Counted from the first letter of the stretch, positions 43,569 to 52,570 are shown. The stretch: 64,000 bases of DNA from an uncultured Parabacteroides sp. (GCF_905196875.1 NZ_CAJJWO010000009.1:59313-123312); one strand, 5' to 3'. A program made the numbers and translations. The notes: generated by a model not told the origin, from the letters alone.

Positions 43569-46553
43569 ATGATTATGCAAGGAAAGAAAACGATTAGTTC
43601 TTTCAGACGCTGCAGAGTAGGGATACTTTCAGCATTAATGTCACTTAGTATGACAGTAGCCTTTGCTCAATCGGGCGCTGTTAAAGGAAAAGTTTTAGAT
43701 GAACTCGGCGAACCTATCATCGGAACAAACGTAGTGGAAAAAGGTTCGACAAACGGTACTGTCACAGATGTCGACGGTAACTACACCCTCACATTGAACG
43801 ACCTCTCGAAAGCCGTTCTTCAGTTTTCATTCATCGGTTATAACACCACGGAAGAAGCAGTAAAAGGCCGCAAGACAATCGACGTCAAACTGGCTCCGTC
43901 TGTCGTTAACCTGGGCGAAGTCGTAGCCATCGGTTACGGAACGCAGACCCGTAAGGAAATTACAGGTTCCGTAGCCAATGTCTCAGAAGAGAATTTCAAC
44001 AAAGGCGTAACAAGGGATGCCTCCGACCTGTTGCAAGGGAAAGTGGCCGGTCTGACGATTACGTCCGGTTCCGGCGACGTGACCAAAAGTTCGACTATCC
44101 GGCTGCGCGGGACATCCACCCTGCAAAACGACCAGGGACCGCTGATCGTTATCGACGGTATTCCCGGAGGCGACATGACTACAGTAGCACCATCCGATAT
44201 CGAGTCGATATCGGTGCTGAAGGATGCTTCTTCAGCAGCCATCTACGGTTCGCGTGCAGCGGGCGGCGTTATCCTTATCACCACCAAAAGAGGTTCAGGC
44301 TCCAAAACGCAGATTTCTTACGACGGATACGTGGCTATGGATCATCTGGCCAACAAGCCCGATCTGATGAACGCCGACGAATGGAGAGCCTACGCCAAAG
44401 AATCCGGCCAGGATCCCATTGTATATGACCAATACGGAGCCGATACCGATTGGTTCGATGCCATGACACGGACAGGTATTTCGCAGAACCATGCCATTTC
44501 TCTTTCCGGAGGAGGCTCGAAAAGCAATTATCGTGCCTCATTCACCTACCTCGATCGCAACGGTATCATGCGCGACAACGACATGAACCGTTACAGCTTC
44601 CGCTTCCAGTTCCAGCAGCGGGCCATCAACGACCGCCTGCGCATCGGCTTACTAGGATCGGCCACGCTGACGGATGCACGTATCCCCTATGGCGACAATT
44701 TCGTGTTAGCTTACAGTATGCTTCCCGTTTATCCGGTTTACAATGCCGACGGTTCCTACTTCACCAAAGTAAATACGGAATATGACCAGGGAAACCCGGT
44801 GCAAAACCAGGATCTGAACAGAAAAGACATGAATAATATCTATTTCTATGGTGCAGGAGATATACAATTTACCGTGATCGACGGGCTTAACGTAAAAGCG
44901 AATTTATACAAAAGCCGCTATTCCAGTGAGTTCAGCCAATACGACAACTCCGAAACCAAACAGGGACAAAGCAATAACGGATACGCCCAGAAACGGAACC
45001 GCACCTGGAACCGCAACCTGATGGAATGGACAGCCGATTACGAGAAAGTATTCGGAACAGCCGAAGAGCACAAGATACAAGGCATGATCGGTTACTCCTG
45101 GGAAGATAACAATTATTCGTCATTCACCTCACAGAACCGTAACTTCCTGACCAACGACCTGGGATCGAACAACCTTCAATCGGGTACCGGCCTGAAGACC
45201 GGTGACGTGTCTTCCGATAAGAACTCCTATAAACTGATCTCCATGTTCGCACGCGCCCATTACAGCTACGCCGAACGTTATATGATCACGGCTACCGTAC
45301 GCCGCGACGGTTCCTCCAAATTCGGTGCCAACCATAAATGGGGAACCTTCCCGTCCGCATCCGCAGCCTGGGGTATCTCGCAGGAATCGTTTATGAAGGA
45401 TGTCAAGTGGGTGAACGATTTAAAATTCCGCGTCGGATATGGTGTCACCGGTAACCAGGACGGCCTTCAACCTTATAAGAGCCTCCAACTATACGGGTCT
45501 GAAGGTATCTATTATAACGACGGCAGCTGGCAGACAGCCTATAAGATCAACCAGAATGCCAATCCCGACCTGAAATGGGAATCGACCGCCATGCTCAACG
45601 TCGGCCTCGACTTCACCCTGTTCAACAGCCGCCTGAACGGTACTATCGAATGGTACAACAAGAAAACATCCGATATGCTTTACAATTATGAAGTCCCGAC
45701 CCCTCCGTTCGTGTACAACAAAATGCAGGCCAATGTAGGCGATATGACCAACAAAGGTATCGAGATCATGCTGAACATGGATATCCTGCGTAAGAAAGAC
45801 TTCTCCTGGAACATGTCATTAAACCTAGCCCACAACAAGAACGAGATCACCAAACTGTCGAGCGACGTATATACGACCAGCCGCCTTTACACCGGCGATC
45901 CCTGGCTGCGCGGCGGTTCGGGCGTAACCTCACACGTCATTGAAGAAGGCCGACCGGTAGGGCAATTCTATATGCTGATCTGCGAAGGGATCGACGAAAA
46001 CGGCAAATACATTATCAAAGACAAAAATAAGGACGGACAGATCACAGATGACGACCGCGATTATTGCGGCGACGCACAGCCGGATCTGACATTCGGATGG
46101 AACAACTCATTCAGCTGGAAAAGCTGGGATCTGAGCTTCTTCTTCCGCGGTTCTATCGGCCAGAAGGTATTCAACAACCCGCGTGCCGCCTACGGCAACA
46201 ACACCTTCCTGATCGGCACCAATGCGTTGAACGACCCGCTGGTCCATCAGCTGACAGAATCTTCCCGCATCTGCTCCTACTACATCGAGAATGCTTCCTT
46301 CATGCGCCTCGACAACATGTCGTTGGGCTATACGTTCAACACGAAGAAGATCGACTGGCTGGATAAAGCCCGTGTGTACGTGGCCGGACAGAACCTGTTC
46401 GTAATTACCGGCTACAAGGGTGTCGACCCGGAAGTAGAGATTTTCCGCGGAGAAATAACAGATGCGGATGCAGGCCTGTCTCCGGGTATCGAACACCGCC
46501 AGTTCTTTCCTAAATCGAGGACTTTCACTTTAGGCGTTAACTTAACATTCTAA
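43569..46553 (+). CDS. SusC-like TonB-dependent transporter without STN domain
   Basis: 994 residues. Signal peptide (TVAFAQ), carboxypeptidase-regulatory-like domain (VKGKVLDELGEPIIGTNVVE), plug (LGEVVAIGYGTQTRKEITGS, IRLRGTSTLQNDQGPLIVID) and barrel ending in FTLGVNLTF. No STN domain, consistent with the absence of a sigma/FecR pair; it must be controlled otherwise. Met at codon 3 (43575) is an alternative start. It is next to GH110, so alpha-galactosylated host glycans are a reasonable guess for its ligand. Confidence 0.95.
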   Translation: MIMQGKKTISSFRRCRVGILSALMSLSMTVAFAQSGAVKGKVLDELGEPIIGTNVVEKGSTNGTVTDVDGNYTLTLNDLSKAVLQFSFIGYNTTEEAVKGRKTIDVKLAPSVVNLGEVVAIGYGTQTRKEITGSVANVSEENFNKGVTRDASDLLQGKVAGLTITSGSGDVTKSSTIRLRGTSTLQNDQGPLIVIDGIPGGDMTTVAPSDIESISVLKDASSAAIYGSRAAGGVILITTKRGSGSKTQISYDGYVAMDHLANKPDLMNADEWRAYAKESGQDPIVYDQYGADTDWFDAMTRTGISQNHAISLSGGGSKSNYRASFTYLDRNGIMRDNDMNRYSFRFQFQQRAINDRLRIGLLGSATLTDARIPYGDNFVLAYSMLPVYPVYNADGSYFTKVNTEYDQGNPVQNQDLNRKDMNNIYFYGAGDIQFTVIDGLNVKANLYKSRYSSEFSQYDNSETKQGQSNNGYAQKRNRTWNRNLMEWTADYEKVFGTAEEHKIQGMIGYSWEDNNYSSFTSQNRNFLTNDLGSNNLQSGTGLKTGDVSSDKNSYKLISMFARAHYSYAERYMITATVRRDGSSKFGANHKWGTFPSASAAWGISQESFMKDVKWVNDLKFRVGYGVTGNQDGLQPYKSLQLYGSEGIYYNDGSWQTAYKINQNANPDLKWESTAMLNVGLDFTLFNSRLNGTIEWYNKKTSDMLYNYEVPTPPFVYNKMQANVGDMTNKGIEIMLNMDILRKKDFSWNMSLNLAHNKNEITKLSSDVYTTSRLYTGDPWLRGGSGVTSHVIEEGRPVGQFYMLICEGIDENGKYIIKDKNKDGQITDDDRDYCGDAQPDLTFGWNNSFSWKSWDLSFFFRGSIGQKVFNNPRAAYGNNTFLIGTNALNDPLVHQLTESSRICSYYIENASFMRLDNMSLGYTFNTKKIDWLDKARVYVAGQNLFVITGYKGVDPEVEIFRGEITDADAGLSPGIEHRQFFPKSRTFTLGVNLTF

Positions 46554-46575
46554 CTTACTAATCAAGCACATTCTT

Positions 46576-48153
46576 ATGAAAAAGAAATCATCGATATTAT
46601 TACTAGCCGGAGCAACCCTTCTCCTCTGCTCTATGCCTTCGTGTATGGACCTGGGCGAAAATGTATACGACAAAGTGCAAGCCGACCATTTCGGCAAGAA
46701 CGAAGCGGAGATAGCCTCCATAGTCGGACCGGTTTACAGAAGTCTGAACCAGTATGTCCCTTACAACTTTATGGCATTGTCCGAATGTAGCGGCGATATG
46801 GCCATTGTCCCGACACGCAAAGGCGGCGACTGGTACGACGGCGGACAATACCGCGAATTGCACATGCATTCCTGGACAGCCAACACCAACCAGATAAAAA
46901 ATTGCTGGAGCATGGCTACCAAATCCATTTCCACCTGCAACCTGGTCTACAGCATTGTCGAAAGCAACACCTTCATCAGCGACGAACTGAAACAAAGAAC
47001 ATTAGCCGAGATCAGGGGCGTCCGTGCCATCTGGTTCTACATCATGATGGACAACTGGGGAAATATTCCTCTTACCACCGACTTTAAAGACACCAGTCTC
47101 CCCACCGTGACACCGCGCAAGGAGGTCTATAATTTCATACTGAAAGAGCTTACCGAGATTAAGGATGTCTTACGCGAGGATGTCAGCACAAATTCTTACG
47201 GGAAATTCACAAAAGGTGCCGCCTATGCACTATTGGCTAAAATGTATCTGAATGCCGAGGCATGGGGTGTCGACGTTCCACGCTGGCAGGAAGCAGCAGA
47301 TGCCTGCGATGTAGTGATGAAGCTCGGCTATACCCTCGAATCGGACTGGAAAGCCAATTTCGCAAGTAACAACGAATCGTCAATGGAAACCATTTTCCCT
47401 ATTTGTTTCAGTGCAAACGATCAGGATCTGAATGGGACTGATTACCGTAACCGTCTATTTGCCTGGACGCTGCACTACAAAGACAATCTGGTTCTCGGAC
47501 TGAAAGTGACAGGTGATAACGGAGTTTGCGGACAGCCGGATTACGTAAAACTGTTCGACGATGCCGACATCCGTAAAAACGGCTCTTTCCTGCTGGGTGA
47601 AATGATCGACCCGGCTACCGGGAAAGTGATCATCACGGCTCACGACCGTCCGTTGATCCACACGGCAGATGTAACGATCATCCCGGGAACCGAACGCGAC
47701 GGCACCGCCTGGGGCGATGTAAACCAGGAAGACGGCGGCCGTGCCATCAAATGGCCTTTCGACAAATCGACGGTGGACGGTATAGAGAACGATTTTGCAT
47801 TGTTCCGCCTGGCCGATATCTACCTGATGAAAGCCGAATGCCTGGTACGGATGGGAAAAGACAACGGAGAAGCGACCCGCCTGGTCAATGAGATCCGCCA
47901 AAGAGGATTCGAGAATTCGGAGCATAATTATGCATCTGTCACTCTCGATGAAATAGCCCTGGAACGCAAGCTTGAACTTGCCTGGGAATGTTATTCCCGT
48001 CAGGATTGCATCCGCTTCGGCACTTTCCAGAATGCCCGTTTCCTCAAACCGGAGACGAAAGGGGAAGATTACAGAAACCTGTTCCCTATCCCGCAGGATG
48101 CCTGGCAAACGAATCAAAATCTGAAACAGAATCCGGGTTATCCGGGATTCTGA
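46576..48153 (+). CDS. SusD-like glycan-binding lipoprotein
   Basis: 525 residues, 22 bases after susC. Lipoprotein signal (LLLCSMPSC, Cys23), SusD helical core (AEIRGVRAIWFYIMMDNWGN, IPLTTDF) and the C-terminal FPIPQDAWQTNQNLKQNPGY. It is the surface lid of the SusC at 43569. The gene is GC-richer than the peptide locus that follows further downstream. Confidence 0.95.
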   Translation: MKKKSSILLLAGATLLLCSMPSCMDLGENVYDKVQADHFGKNEAEIASIVGPVYRSLNQYVPYNFMALSECSGDMAIVPTRKGGDWYDGGQYRELHMHSWTANTNQIKNCWSMATKSISTCNLVYSIVESNTFISDELKQRTLAEIRGVRAIWFYIMMDNWGNIPLTTDFKDTSLPTVTPRKEVYNFILKELTEIKDVLREDVSTNSYGKFTKGAAYALLAKMYLNAEAWGVDVPRWQEAADACDVVMKLGYTLESDWKANFASNNESSMETIFPICFSANDQDLNGTDYRNRLFAWTLHYKDNLVLGLKVTGDNGVCGQPDYVKLFDDADIRKNGSFLLGEMIDPATGKVIITAHDRPLIHTADVTIIPGTERDGTAWGDVNQEDGGRAIKWPFDKSTVDGIENDFALFRLADIYLMKAECLVRMGKDNGEATRLVNEIRQRGFENSEHNYASVTLDEIALERKLELAWECYSRQDCIRFGTFQNARFLKPETKGEDYRNLFPIPQDAWQTNQNLKQNPGYPGF

Positions 48154-48155
48154 TA

Positions 48156-48198
48156 AAACAAAAATAACGCGGAACGTCTGAGAATCCAGGCGTTCCGC
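48156..48198 (-). terminator. Terminator of the minus-strand amidase cassette
   Basis: GCGGAACG (48169-48176) pairs with CGTTCCGC (48191-48198). Read on the minus strand it is followed by TTATTTTTGTTTT, so it terminates the smalltalk/amidase transcript. It may also end the convergent susD transcript. Confidence 0.75.
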
Positions 48199-48219
48199 GC
48201 TTCTAACAAATCAGATCGT

Positions 48220-48300
48220 TTATTTACGTAAAAACCTCATCACGACCCTGACAACAGCACTCAAGACCGTCATCAACCGATACAATTTACTCTTTTTCAT
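48220..48300 (-). CDS. 'Smalltalk'-type 26-residue peptide
   Basis: From ATG 48300: MKKSKLYRLMTVLSAVVRVV, then MRFLRK and a stop. A basic N-terminus, an amphipathic/hydrophobic helix and a basic end match the very short 'smalltalk' proteins that Bacteroidales encode beside a phage-type amidase, as here. The role is unknown; the composition would suit membrane association. Confidence 0.7.
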   Translation of the reverse strand: MKKSKLYRLMTVLSAVVRVVMRFLRK

Positions 48301-48334
48301 CTTTTTCAAATTTAAATTTATAACTATAATCCAT

Positions 48335-48781
48335 TCAAATGCCATACTCCTCCTCCGCATTAAAACAAGGACAGGCTTTCAACCATTCATCCGGCGTAAT
48401 CCACCCGTCGCCATTCCGGTCAGGCGACAGATCCCGGTGTCCGCAGATCCGGCAGCCCGGGTACTTGTCCAACAATACCATCAGTAACATCCGGATCGCA
48501 ACCTTTTGATCCTCCGTACGCGTGTCTTTCGGACGCCCTGACGCGTCCAGTCCCCCTTCATAGCAAATCCCCAGGCTGAAACGGTTAAAACCCTTCACAT
48601 GCGCCGGAATCAGTTCAGGCGGGCGCATCGGCACCACCTTACCCGAGCGGCGGATGTAATAGTTGTAACCGGCAGTAAGGAATCCCTGTGCCCGATGGTC
48701 ACGCTCCAACTGTTCGGGCGTATACTCCACCGTCTCACGCGTAGCCGAACAATGCAAAACAATCAGATTGATTTTTCTCAT
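48335..48781 (-). CDS. N-acetylmuramoyl-L-alanine amidase (amidase_2, T7-lysozyme-like)
   Basis: 148 residues without a signal peptide. It should cleave the amide bond between muramic acid and the peptide of peptidoglycan. The zinc ligands are His10 (LIVLHCSAT), His115 (ICGHRDLSPD) and a Cys in KACPCF (Cys137); Tyr and other fold residues (TAGYNYYIRRSGKV) are present. Usual length for the family. It belongs to a cassette common in Bacteroidales genomes and may derive from a phage lysis or secretion module. Confidence 0.9.
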   Translation of the reverse strand: MRKINLIVLHCSATRETVEYTPEQLERDHRAQGFLTAGYNYYIRRSGKVVPMRPPELIPAHVKGFNRFSLGICYEGGLDASGRPKDTRTEDQKVAIRMLLMVLLDKYPGCRICGHRDLSPDRNGDGWITPDEWLKACPCFNAEEEYGI

Positions 48782-48810
48782 ACTATAAACTGTTTATTAT
48801 TTAACGAAAA

Positions 48811-48818
48811 CAAATGTA
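48811..48818 (-). promoter_or_regulatory. -7 element for the amidase/smalltalk transcript
   Basis: The minus strand reads TACATTTG, matching TAnnTTTG, 30 bases above the amidase start. No -33 TTG is seen at the right spacing. The rest of 48782-48954 shows nothing recognisable. Confidence 0.4.
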
Positions 48819-48954
48819 CATCAAGCCTTCAAAGCCTAATAGGAAACTATAGTTATGAGAAGGAATAAGAAGGAGTAAACGGAGAAAAGTGGAAATGGGA
48901 AGAGCATAAAAGCCAAACTCCCGTACATGCCAGCACCGGAACTTCGTTAATTAT

Positions 48955-49185
48955 TTATTTCACTCTCCAGGTTTCCGGTTCTCCCAGATGGTCTACCAGG
49001 ATAGCGACCTGACGAGGTGTATACATACGTTGTCCTTTTTTATAACCAGCTTTCAGCAGGTCGGCCAGCAAATCCTCATCGCGTCTGATCCATTGCGACA
49101 ACTGCGAAGAGGCCGATTTGGGTTGTATACCCGGGAAATATAACATAGCCAATTGGGTATGGCCCCAAACTCTGTATTTATCCAT
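48955..49185 (-). CDS. DUF4248 protein
   Basis: 76 residues from ATG 49185: MDKYRVWGHTQLAMLYFPGI, QPKSASSQLSQWIRRDEDLL, then YTPRQVAILVDHLGEPETW. This is the DUF4248 pattern, a small helical and probably DNA-binding-like protein found next to DUF4373 and the amidase cassette. The frame stays open upstream to 49395, but that part is only the other frame of the next gene. It overlaps that gene's end by 8 bases. Confidence 0.75.
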   Translation of the reverse strand: MDKYRVWGHTQLAMLYFPGIQPKSASSQLSQWIRRDEDLLADLLKAGYKKGQRMYTPRQVAILVDHLGEPETWRVK

Positions 49186-49834
49186 GATTGTTTTGTTTTT
49201 GTTGTTTTTCTTTAAGCAATAAATATTCCTGATACGTGATACCGCCCGACGACTCCTTTTCGGGTTTCTCCTCCACCTTCTTCCGTGCCGCCTCATAGCG
49301 TTTGATCTCCGTGCGTCGCTCATCCGTAAACTGCACCAGCGCACTGGCGATGAACAACGCATCCACCATCCCGTAAAAACGGCCGTAACGGCCACATTTC
49401 AGACGATGGTAAAAAAGCAGCAACTCGGTGACCTTCAGGTACGGATATTCCGCCAGTATCAGCCGCGACAGTTCCTGCTGCCGGTTGACAGGCATCTTAT
49501 CCTTTACCCCGGCAAACAAATTGATGTTTTCCAGCAGGATACAATTCCAGACAATAGCCGTCTGTTCCCCATATCCGTCACAGACCGTTTCGAGCGTAGG
49601 AGCCGTTCCGAAATAGGCACGTTCCGTATAACGCGCAGCCATCACCTGCATATCCGGATTAAACGTGTTCAGGAATTTCTCCGCATTCCCGTAGCGTGCG
49701 TGCATATCAGCAACCTCTTGTTGCTTTTTTCGCCATACGGACAAGTTCCGCCCGTCGGGCCGACTCGCCGTTATCGTTTGAAAATTCAGCTTTATTTGAT
49801 CTTCCATGTTGTGTTGTTGTTTTTCCTTTTCCAT
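49178..49834 (-). CDS. Conserved hypothetical protein of the amidase cassette (perhaps DUF6633)
   Basis: 218 residues, soluble. The middle (EKFLNTFNPDMQVMAARYTE, AYFGTAPTLETVCDGYGEQT) and the helix following it (YLKVTELLLFYHRLKCGRYG, RFYGMVDALFI) resemble the protein usually found between DUF4248 and DUF4373 genes; I think this is DUF6633 but am not certain. The C-terminus is a charged coil (EYLLLKEKQQKQ). Met at 49807 is an alternative start. It overlaps the end of the DUF4373 gene by about 100-128 bases in another frame, which is unusual. Confidence 0.65.
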   Translation of the reverse strand: MEKEKQQHNMEDQIKLNFQTITASRPDGRNLSVWRKKQQEVADMHARYGNAEKFLNTFNPDMQVMAARYTERAYFGTAPTLETVCDGYGEQTAIVWNCILLENINLFAGVKDKMPVNRQQELSRLILAEYPYLKVTELLLFYHRLKCGRYGRFYGMVDALFIASALVQFTDERRTEIKRYEAARKKVEEKPEKESSGGITYQEYLLLKEKQQKQNNHG

Positions 49835-50333
49835 TTACATTTCCATTTGTGGGGGTTATTGCAGCAGAAACAGCAGTTTCCGTTACAATATCCGGAGTTT
49901 CCGCAGCAGGAACCCCGGTTTTAGCCGCAGGAACCCCACCATACACCGAATCGTCGGGAATCAGCAGATCCGGATCGATCGTGACTCCGCATCTTTTACT
50001 GATCTCCCGGAAACGGCGCTGAATACCCGCCGACGAAAGCACCTGCCTGCACTCCAGCAATTCGTTGTCGAACAGGCGAACCTCCACGCAATAAAGAATG
50101 ATCCCTTTCACCTCCTCCTCCCCGAGGCCGAGCGTAAAAGCGATATCGAAACAAAAATCATCGTTGTAAGGAATATAGTATCCCCTCTCCCCGTAAATCT
50201 CGCAGAGAACAGTCAGATAGGTACAGATGCCCTTACATCCGTAGCGATGGACCAGGCGTTGTATTTTTCGGTCGGACAGCATATTCGTATCCAGCGGAAA
50301 ATAACCCAGTCCCTTTTTTAATGGACGCGCCAT
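49707..50333 (-). CDS. DUF4373 (Lin1244/Lin1753-type) protein
   Basis: 208 residues from ATG 50333: MARPLKKGLGYFPLDTNMLS, RKIQRLVHRYGCKGICTYLT, FDIAFTLGLGEEEVKGIILY. That is the DUF4373 domain, a winged-helix type domain found at the N-terminus of phage and plasmid replication proteins. Residues 130 onward are a low-complexity Ala/Thr/Asn/Gly linker and a basic tail (ESARRAELVRMAKKATRGC) with no ATPase domain. Start of the cassette reading down to 48220. It may be a replication-protein relic. Confidence 0.78.
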   Translation of the reverse strand: MARPLKKGLGYFPLDTNMLSDRKIQRLVHRYGCKGICTYLTVLCEIYGERGYYIPYNDDFCFDIAFTLGLGEEEVKGIILYCVEVRLFDNELLECRQVLSSAGIQRRFREISKRCGVTIDPDLLIPDDSVYGGVPAAKTGVPAAETPDIVTETAVSAAITPTNGNVNGKGKTTTQHGRSNKAEFSNDNGESARRAELVRMAKKATRGC

Positions 50334-50496
50334 AATTGTAGTTTTTAAATTGTTAGATACTTGAAGCACCAACGGTTTACATACTCGGTGCGAAAGTGAG
50401 GAGAGGAAGTTTCACAGGTTAACATATGGCGTTATAAAACAGCAAAAGTTGAACTCCAAACTTTCGTTTAAAATTCAACCTTTATACTCTTTCCAG

Positions 50497-50532
50497 CAAA
50501 TATAGGCTTTTTGACTAAATGACAGCCCCAAA
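50497..50532 (-). promoter_or_regulatory. Promoter of the DUF4373 cassette
   Basis: Minus strand: TATATTTG at 50497-50504 with TTTG at 50529-50532, 24 bases upstream (slightly long). It predicts a leader of about 160 bases; within 50334-50496 I see no gene. Confidence 0.45.
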
Positions 50533-50568
50533 CACCATATCATCGCCAGCATGATATGTTAAAAAATA

Positions 50569-50634
50569 TTAGTCGTAATACTAATTCAATTTAGTCGCTA
50601 TATTAATTCCGATTAGTCGGGATAGTAGTATCAT
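50569..50634. repeat. Three 22-bp iteron-like direct repeats
   Basis: TTAGTCG begins at 50569, 50591 and 50613, spaced exactly 22 bases, each followed by an AT-rich stretch (TAATACTAATT, CTATATTAATT, GGATAGTAGTA). An inverted TTAGTC lies at 50513-50518. The array is between the divergent promoters of the DUF4373 cassette and the TPR regulator, so it may be an operator or a replication iteron. Confidence 0.7.
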
Positions 50635-50696
50635 TTTGACACATGGGGATTTCCGTTTATACCTATTTTACCCTCTGCATCATGAAAAATCGGATA

Positions 50697-50730
50697 TTTG
50701 GGAGAATTTACGAATTTTCCTTTATCTTTG
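50697..50730 (+). promoter_or_regulatory. Promoter of the TPR regulator gene
   Basis: TTTG (50697-50700), 22 bases, TATCTTTG (50723-50730). The ATG of the lipoprotein is at 50738, only 8 bases downstream, so the transcript is leaderless or nearly so. This rules out the frame start at 50636. Confidence 0.7.
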
Positions 50731-50737
50731 CAAGCAA

Positions 50738-52498
50738 ATGAAACGCCTGAAAGTCATACTAGTATTGGCAGGAATCAGTATTTTGCTTTCCTGCGTATCG
50801 AACATCTCTTACCCGGAAGCGATGCAAAAGGCTATACGTTGTATGGAGCAAAACACTGACAGTGCCCGAATATACCTGTCTTTGCTCGACTCCGTTATCC
50901 AGTACGAACCGGAAGAGACACGGATGTATTACGGATTACTCACCACGAAAGTGCAGGATAAAAAGTTTATCCCCCACACCACCGATTCTCTTATGAATGA
51001 AGTGGTTCGTTTTTACAAATCCTATGGAGATAAAGAAAAACTAATGGAAGCCTATTATTATTTAGGTTCTGTTTATCGAGATATGAAGGATGCACCACAG
51101 GCAGTAGCTGCTTTTCAGCAAGCAGCAGATGTCGGGAAGGATAGCCAGAGGTATGATATTTTAGGACGGATTTATGAGCAGATGGGGACTTTATTAGCTT
51201 ATCAGTCATTGTATGAAGATGCTCTGAAGATTTACAAAATATCCTATGCTCATAACTTAAAACGCAAAACAGGGACGGGACTTGTCTATGCTTTACGCGA
51301 TCAGGGACGGATGTATAAATCATTGAACCAGCCGGATAGTGCGGAATATTACTACCAGGCTGCTTATAAAAAAGCTTCTGAGATAAATAATCAGCGAGTT
51401 ATCAATGCGATCTCAATAGAATTGGGGAGCGTTTATCTTGATTTAGAAAAACCAGACTCAGCTAAAAATGTTTTTTCCAGAATATCAGAGTTACAAAATG
51501 ATGCCATCTACTTACAAGGAATAGCTCAGAGCTATCAGTTAACATCACAACCAGACTCTGCACAATTTTATTATCTACAAACTTTACAAGATGGTAAAAA
51601 AAACCAGAATATTTATCTGAAAAGTTCTAGCTATAAAGCATTAGCAAAACTTGAAGCCCACAAAGGGAATTATTATTCAGCCTTCAATTACTCCCAGAAA
51701 AGTTTGGAACTTGAGGATTCAATAAAAGCAATTACCCGAACAGATGCCATCGGAAAAATAAACGCGCTCTACAACTATCGACATACAGAAAAAGAAAACC
51801 AACAGCTTTTATTGGAAAACGAACATAAGCAAAATCAGGTTTATCTGCTAATTATAGGTTTGCTGATAATCGTTGGAGCAGCTATTTTATACATCAATTA
51901 TACAAGGAAACAAAAACGACTTGCACAGGAACAGGCCAAACGGTTATCCATGCTAAAGGATGAGCAATACAAGAATAGCCGGACTTATATCCATGAGAAT
52001 GAAAAGAAAATAGCAGCATTGGAAACACGGTTACAACAAACTGAAGGAGAAAAAGATGCACTGCAAAAAGAACTAATCCAATCCCAAAAAGCACTATTAG
52101 AAGTTTCAAATCAAAAAATCGAAATGAGTCTCAATGAAAAAGACTGTTTGGAAGCATCTCTCAGACAATCCGATATATACCAGTTATTTCACCAGGTAGT
52201 CCGTCGGGATGATGAATTCAGGTCTTTCACGGAAGAAAGCTGGAGACAACTTCAACAAATCATTGACGAAACTTACAATGATTTCACAACACGATTGTGT
52301 GCATTTTATCCACAAATCACCGAACACGAACTCCGTATTTGCTACTTGATCAAGATTCGTATTCGAACGAAAGACATTGCAAAAATCCTTAGTTGCTCCC
52401 TCTCCGGCATCAGTAATTCCCGTACCCGTTTGTACAAAAAGATACATAGAAAAGATGGGACTCCTGATATGCTAGATTGCTTTATCATTGATTTATAG
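50738..52498 (+). CDS. Membrane-anchored TPR / helix-turn-helix regulator
   Basis: 586 residues: lipoprotein signal (ISILLSC, Cys19), periplasmic TPR repeats at about 100-340 (MEAYYYLGSVYRDMKDAPQA, SAEYYYQAAYKKASEI), a membrane helix at 368-387 (VYLLIIGLLIIVGAAILYIN), a coiled coil (about 390-465) and a C-terminal helix-turn-helix-like domain (IRIRTKDIAKILSCSLSGIS). This is a one-protein sensor-regulator architecture seen in Bacteroidetes: the outside senses, the inside probably binds DNA. Being first on this strand before the peptide locus, it is the natural candidate regulator. Ligand unknown. Confidence 0.75.
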   Translation: MKRLKVILVLAGISILLSCVSNISYPEAMQKAIRCMEQNTDSARIYLSLLDSVIQYEPEETRMYYGLLTTKVQDKKFIPHTTDSLMNEVVRFYKSYGDKEKLMEAYYYLGSVYRDMKDAPQAVAAFQQAADVGKDSQRYDILGRIYEQMGTLLAYQSLYEDALKIYKISYAHNLKRKTGTGLVYALRDQGRMYKSLNQPDSAEYYYQAAYKKASEINNQRVINAISIELGSVYLDLEKPDSAKNVFSRISELQNDAIYLQGIAQSYQLTSQPDSAQFYYLQTLQDGKKNQNIYLKSSSYKALAKLEAHKGNYYSAFNYSQKSLELEDSIKAITRTDAIGKINALYNYRHTEKENQQLLLENEHKQNQVYLLIIGLLIIVGAAILYINYTRKQKRLAQEQAKRLSMLKDEQYKNSRTYIHENEKKIAALETRLQQTEGEKDALQKELIQSQKALLEVSNQKIEMSLNEKDCLEASLRQSDIYQLFHQVVRRDDEFRSFTEESWRQLQQIIDETYNDFTTRLCAFYPQITEHELRICYLIKIRIRTKDIAKILSCSLSGISNSRTRLYKKIHRKDGTPDMLDCFIIDL

Positions 52499-52570
52499 CT
52501 CATTACAAGCGTGAAGTTTTTGTGAAGTTTTTGTAAACCAAGTTTTACCAATTCTATCCGCCCTTGACTC

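Noticed and set aside
48220..50333. A complete prophage
   Set aside because: Apart from the amidase and the replication-like DUF4373 domain there are no integrase, capsid, portal or terminase genes, and no attachment-site duplication was seen.
50636..50737. 34-codon N-terminal extension of the TPR regulator
   Set aside because: The promoter at 50697-50730 lies inside it, and the lipoprotein signal starts at 50738.
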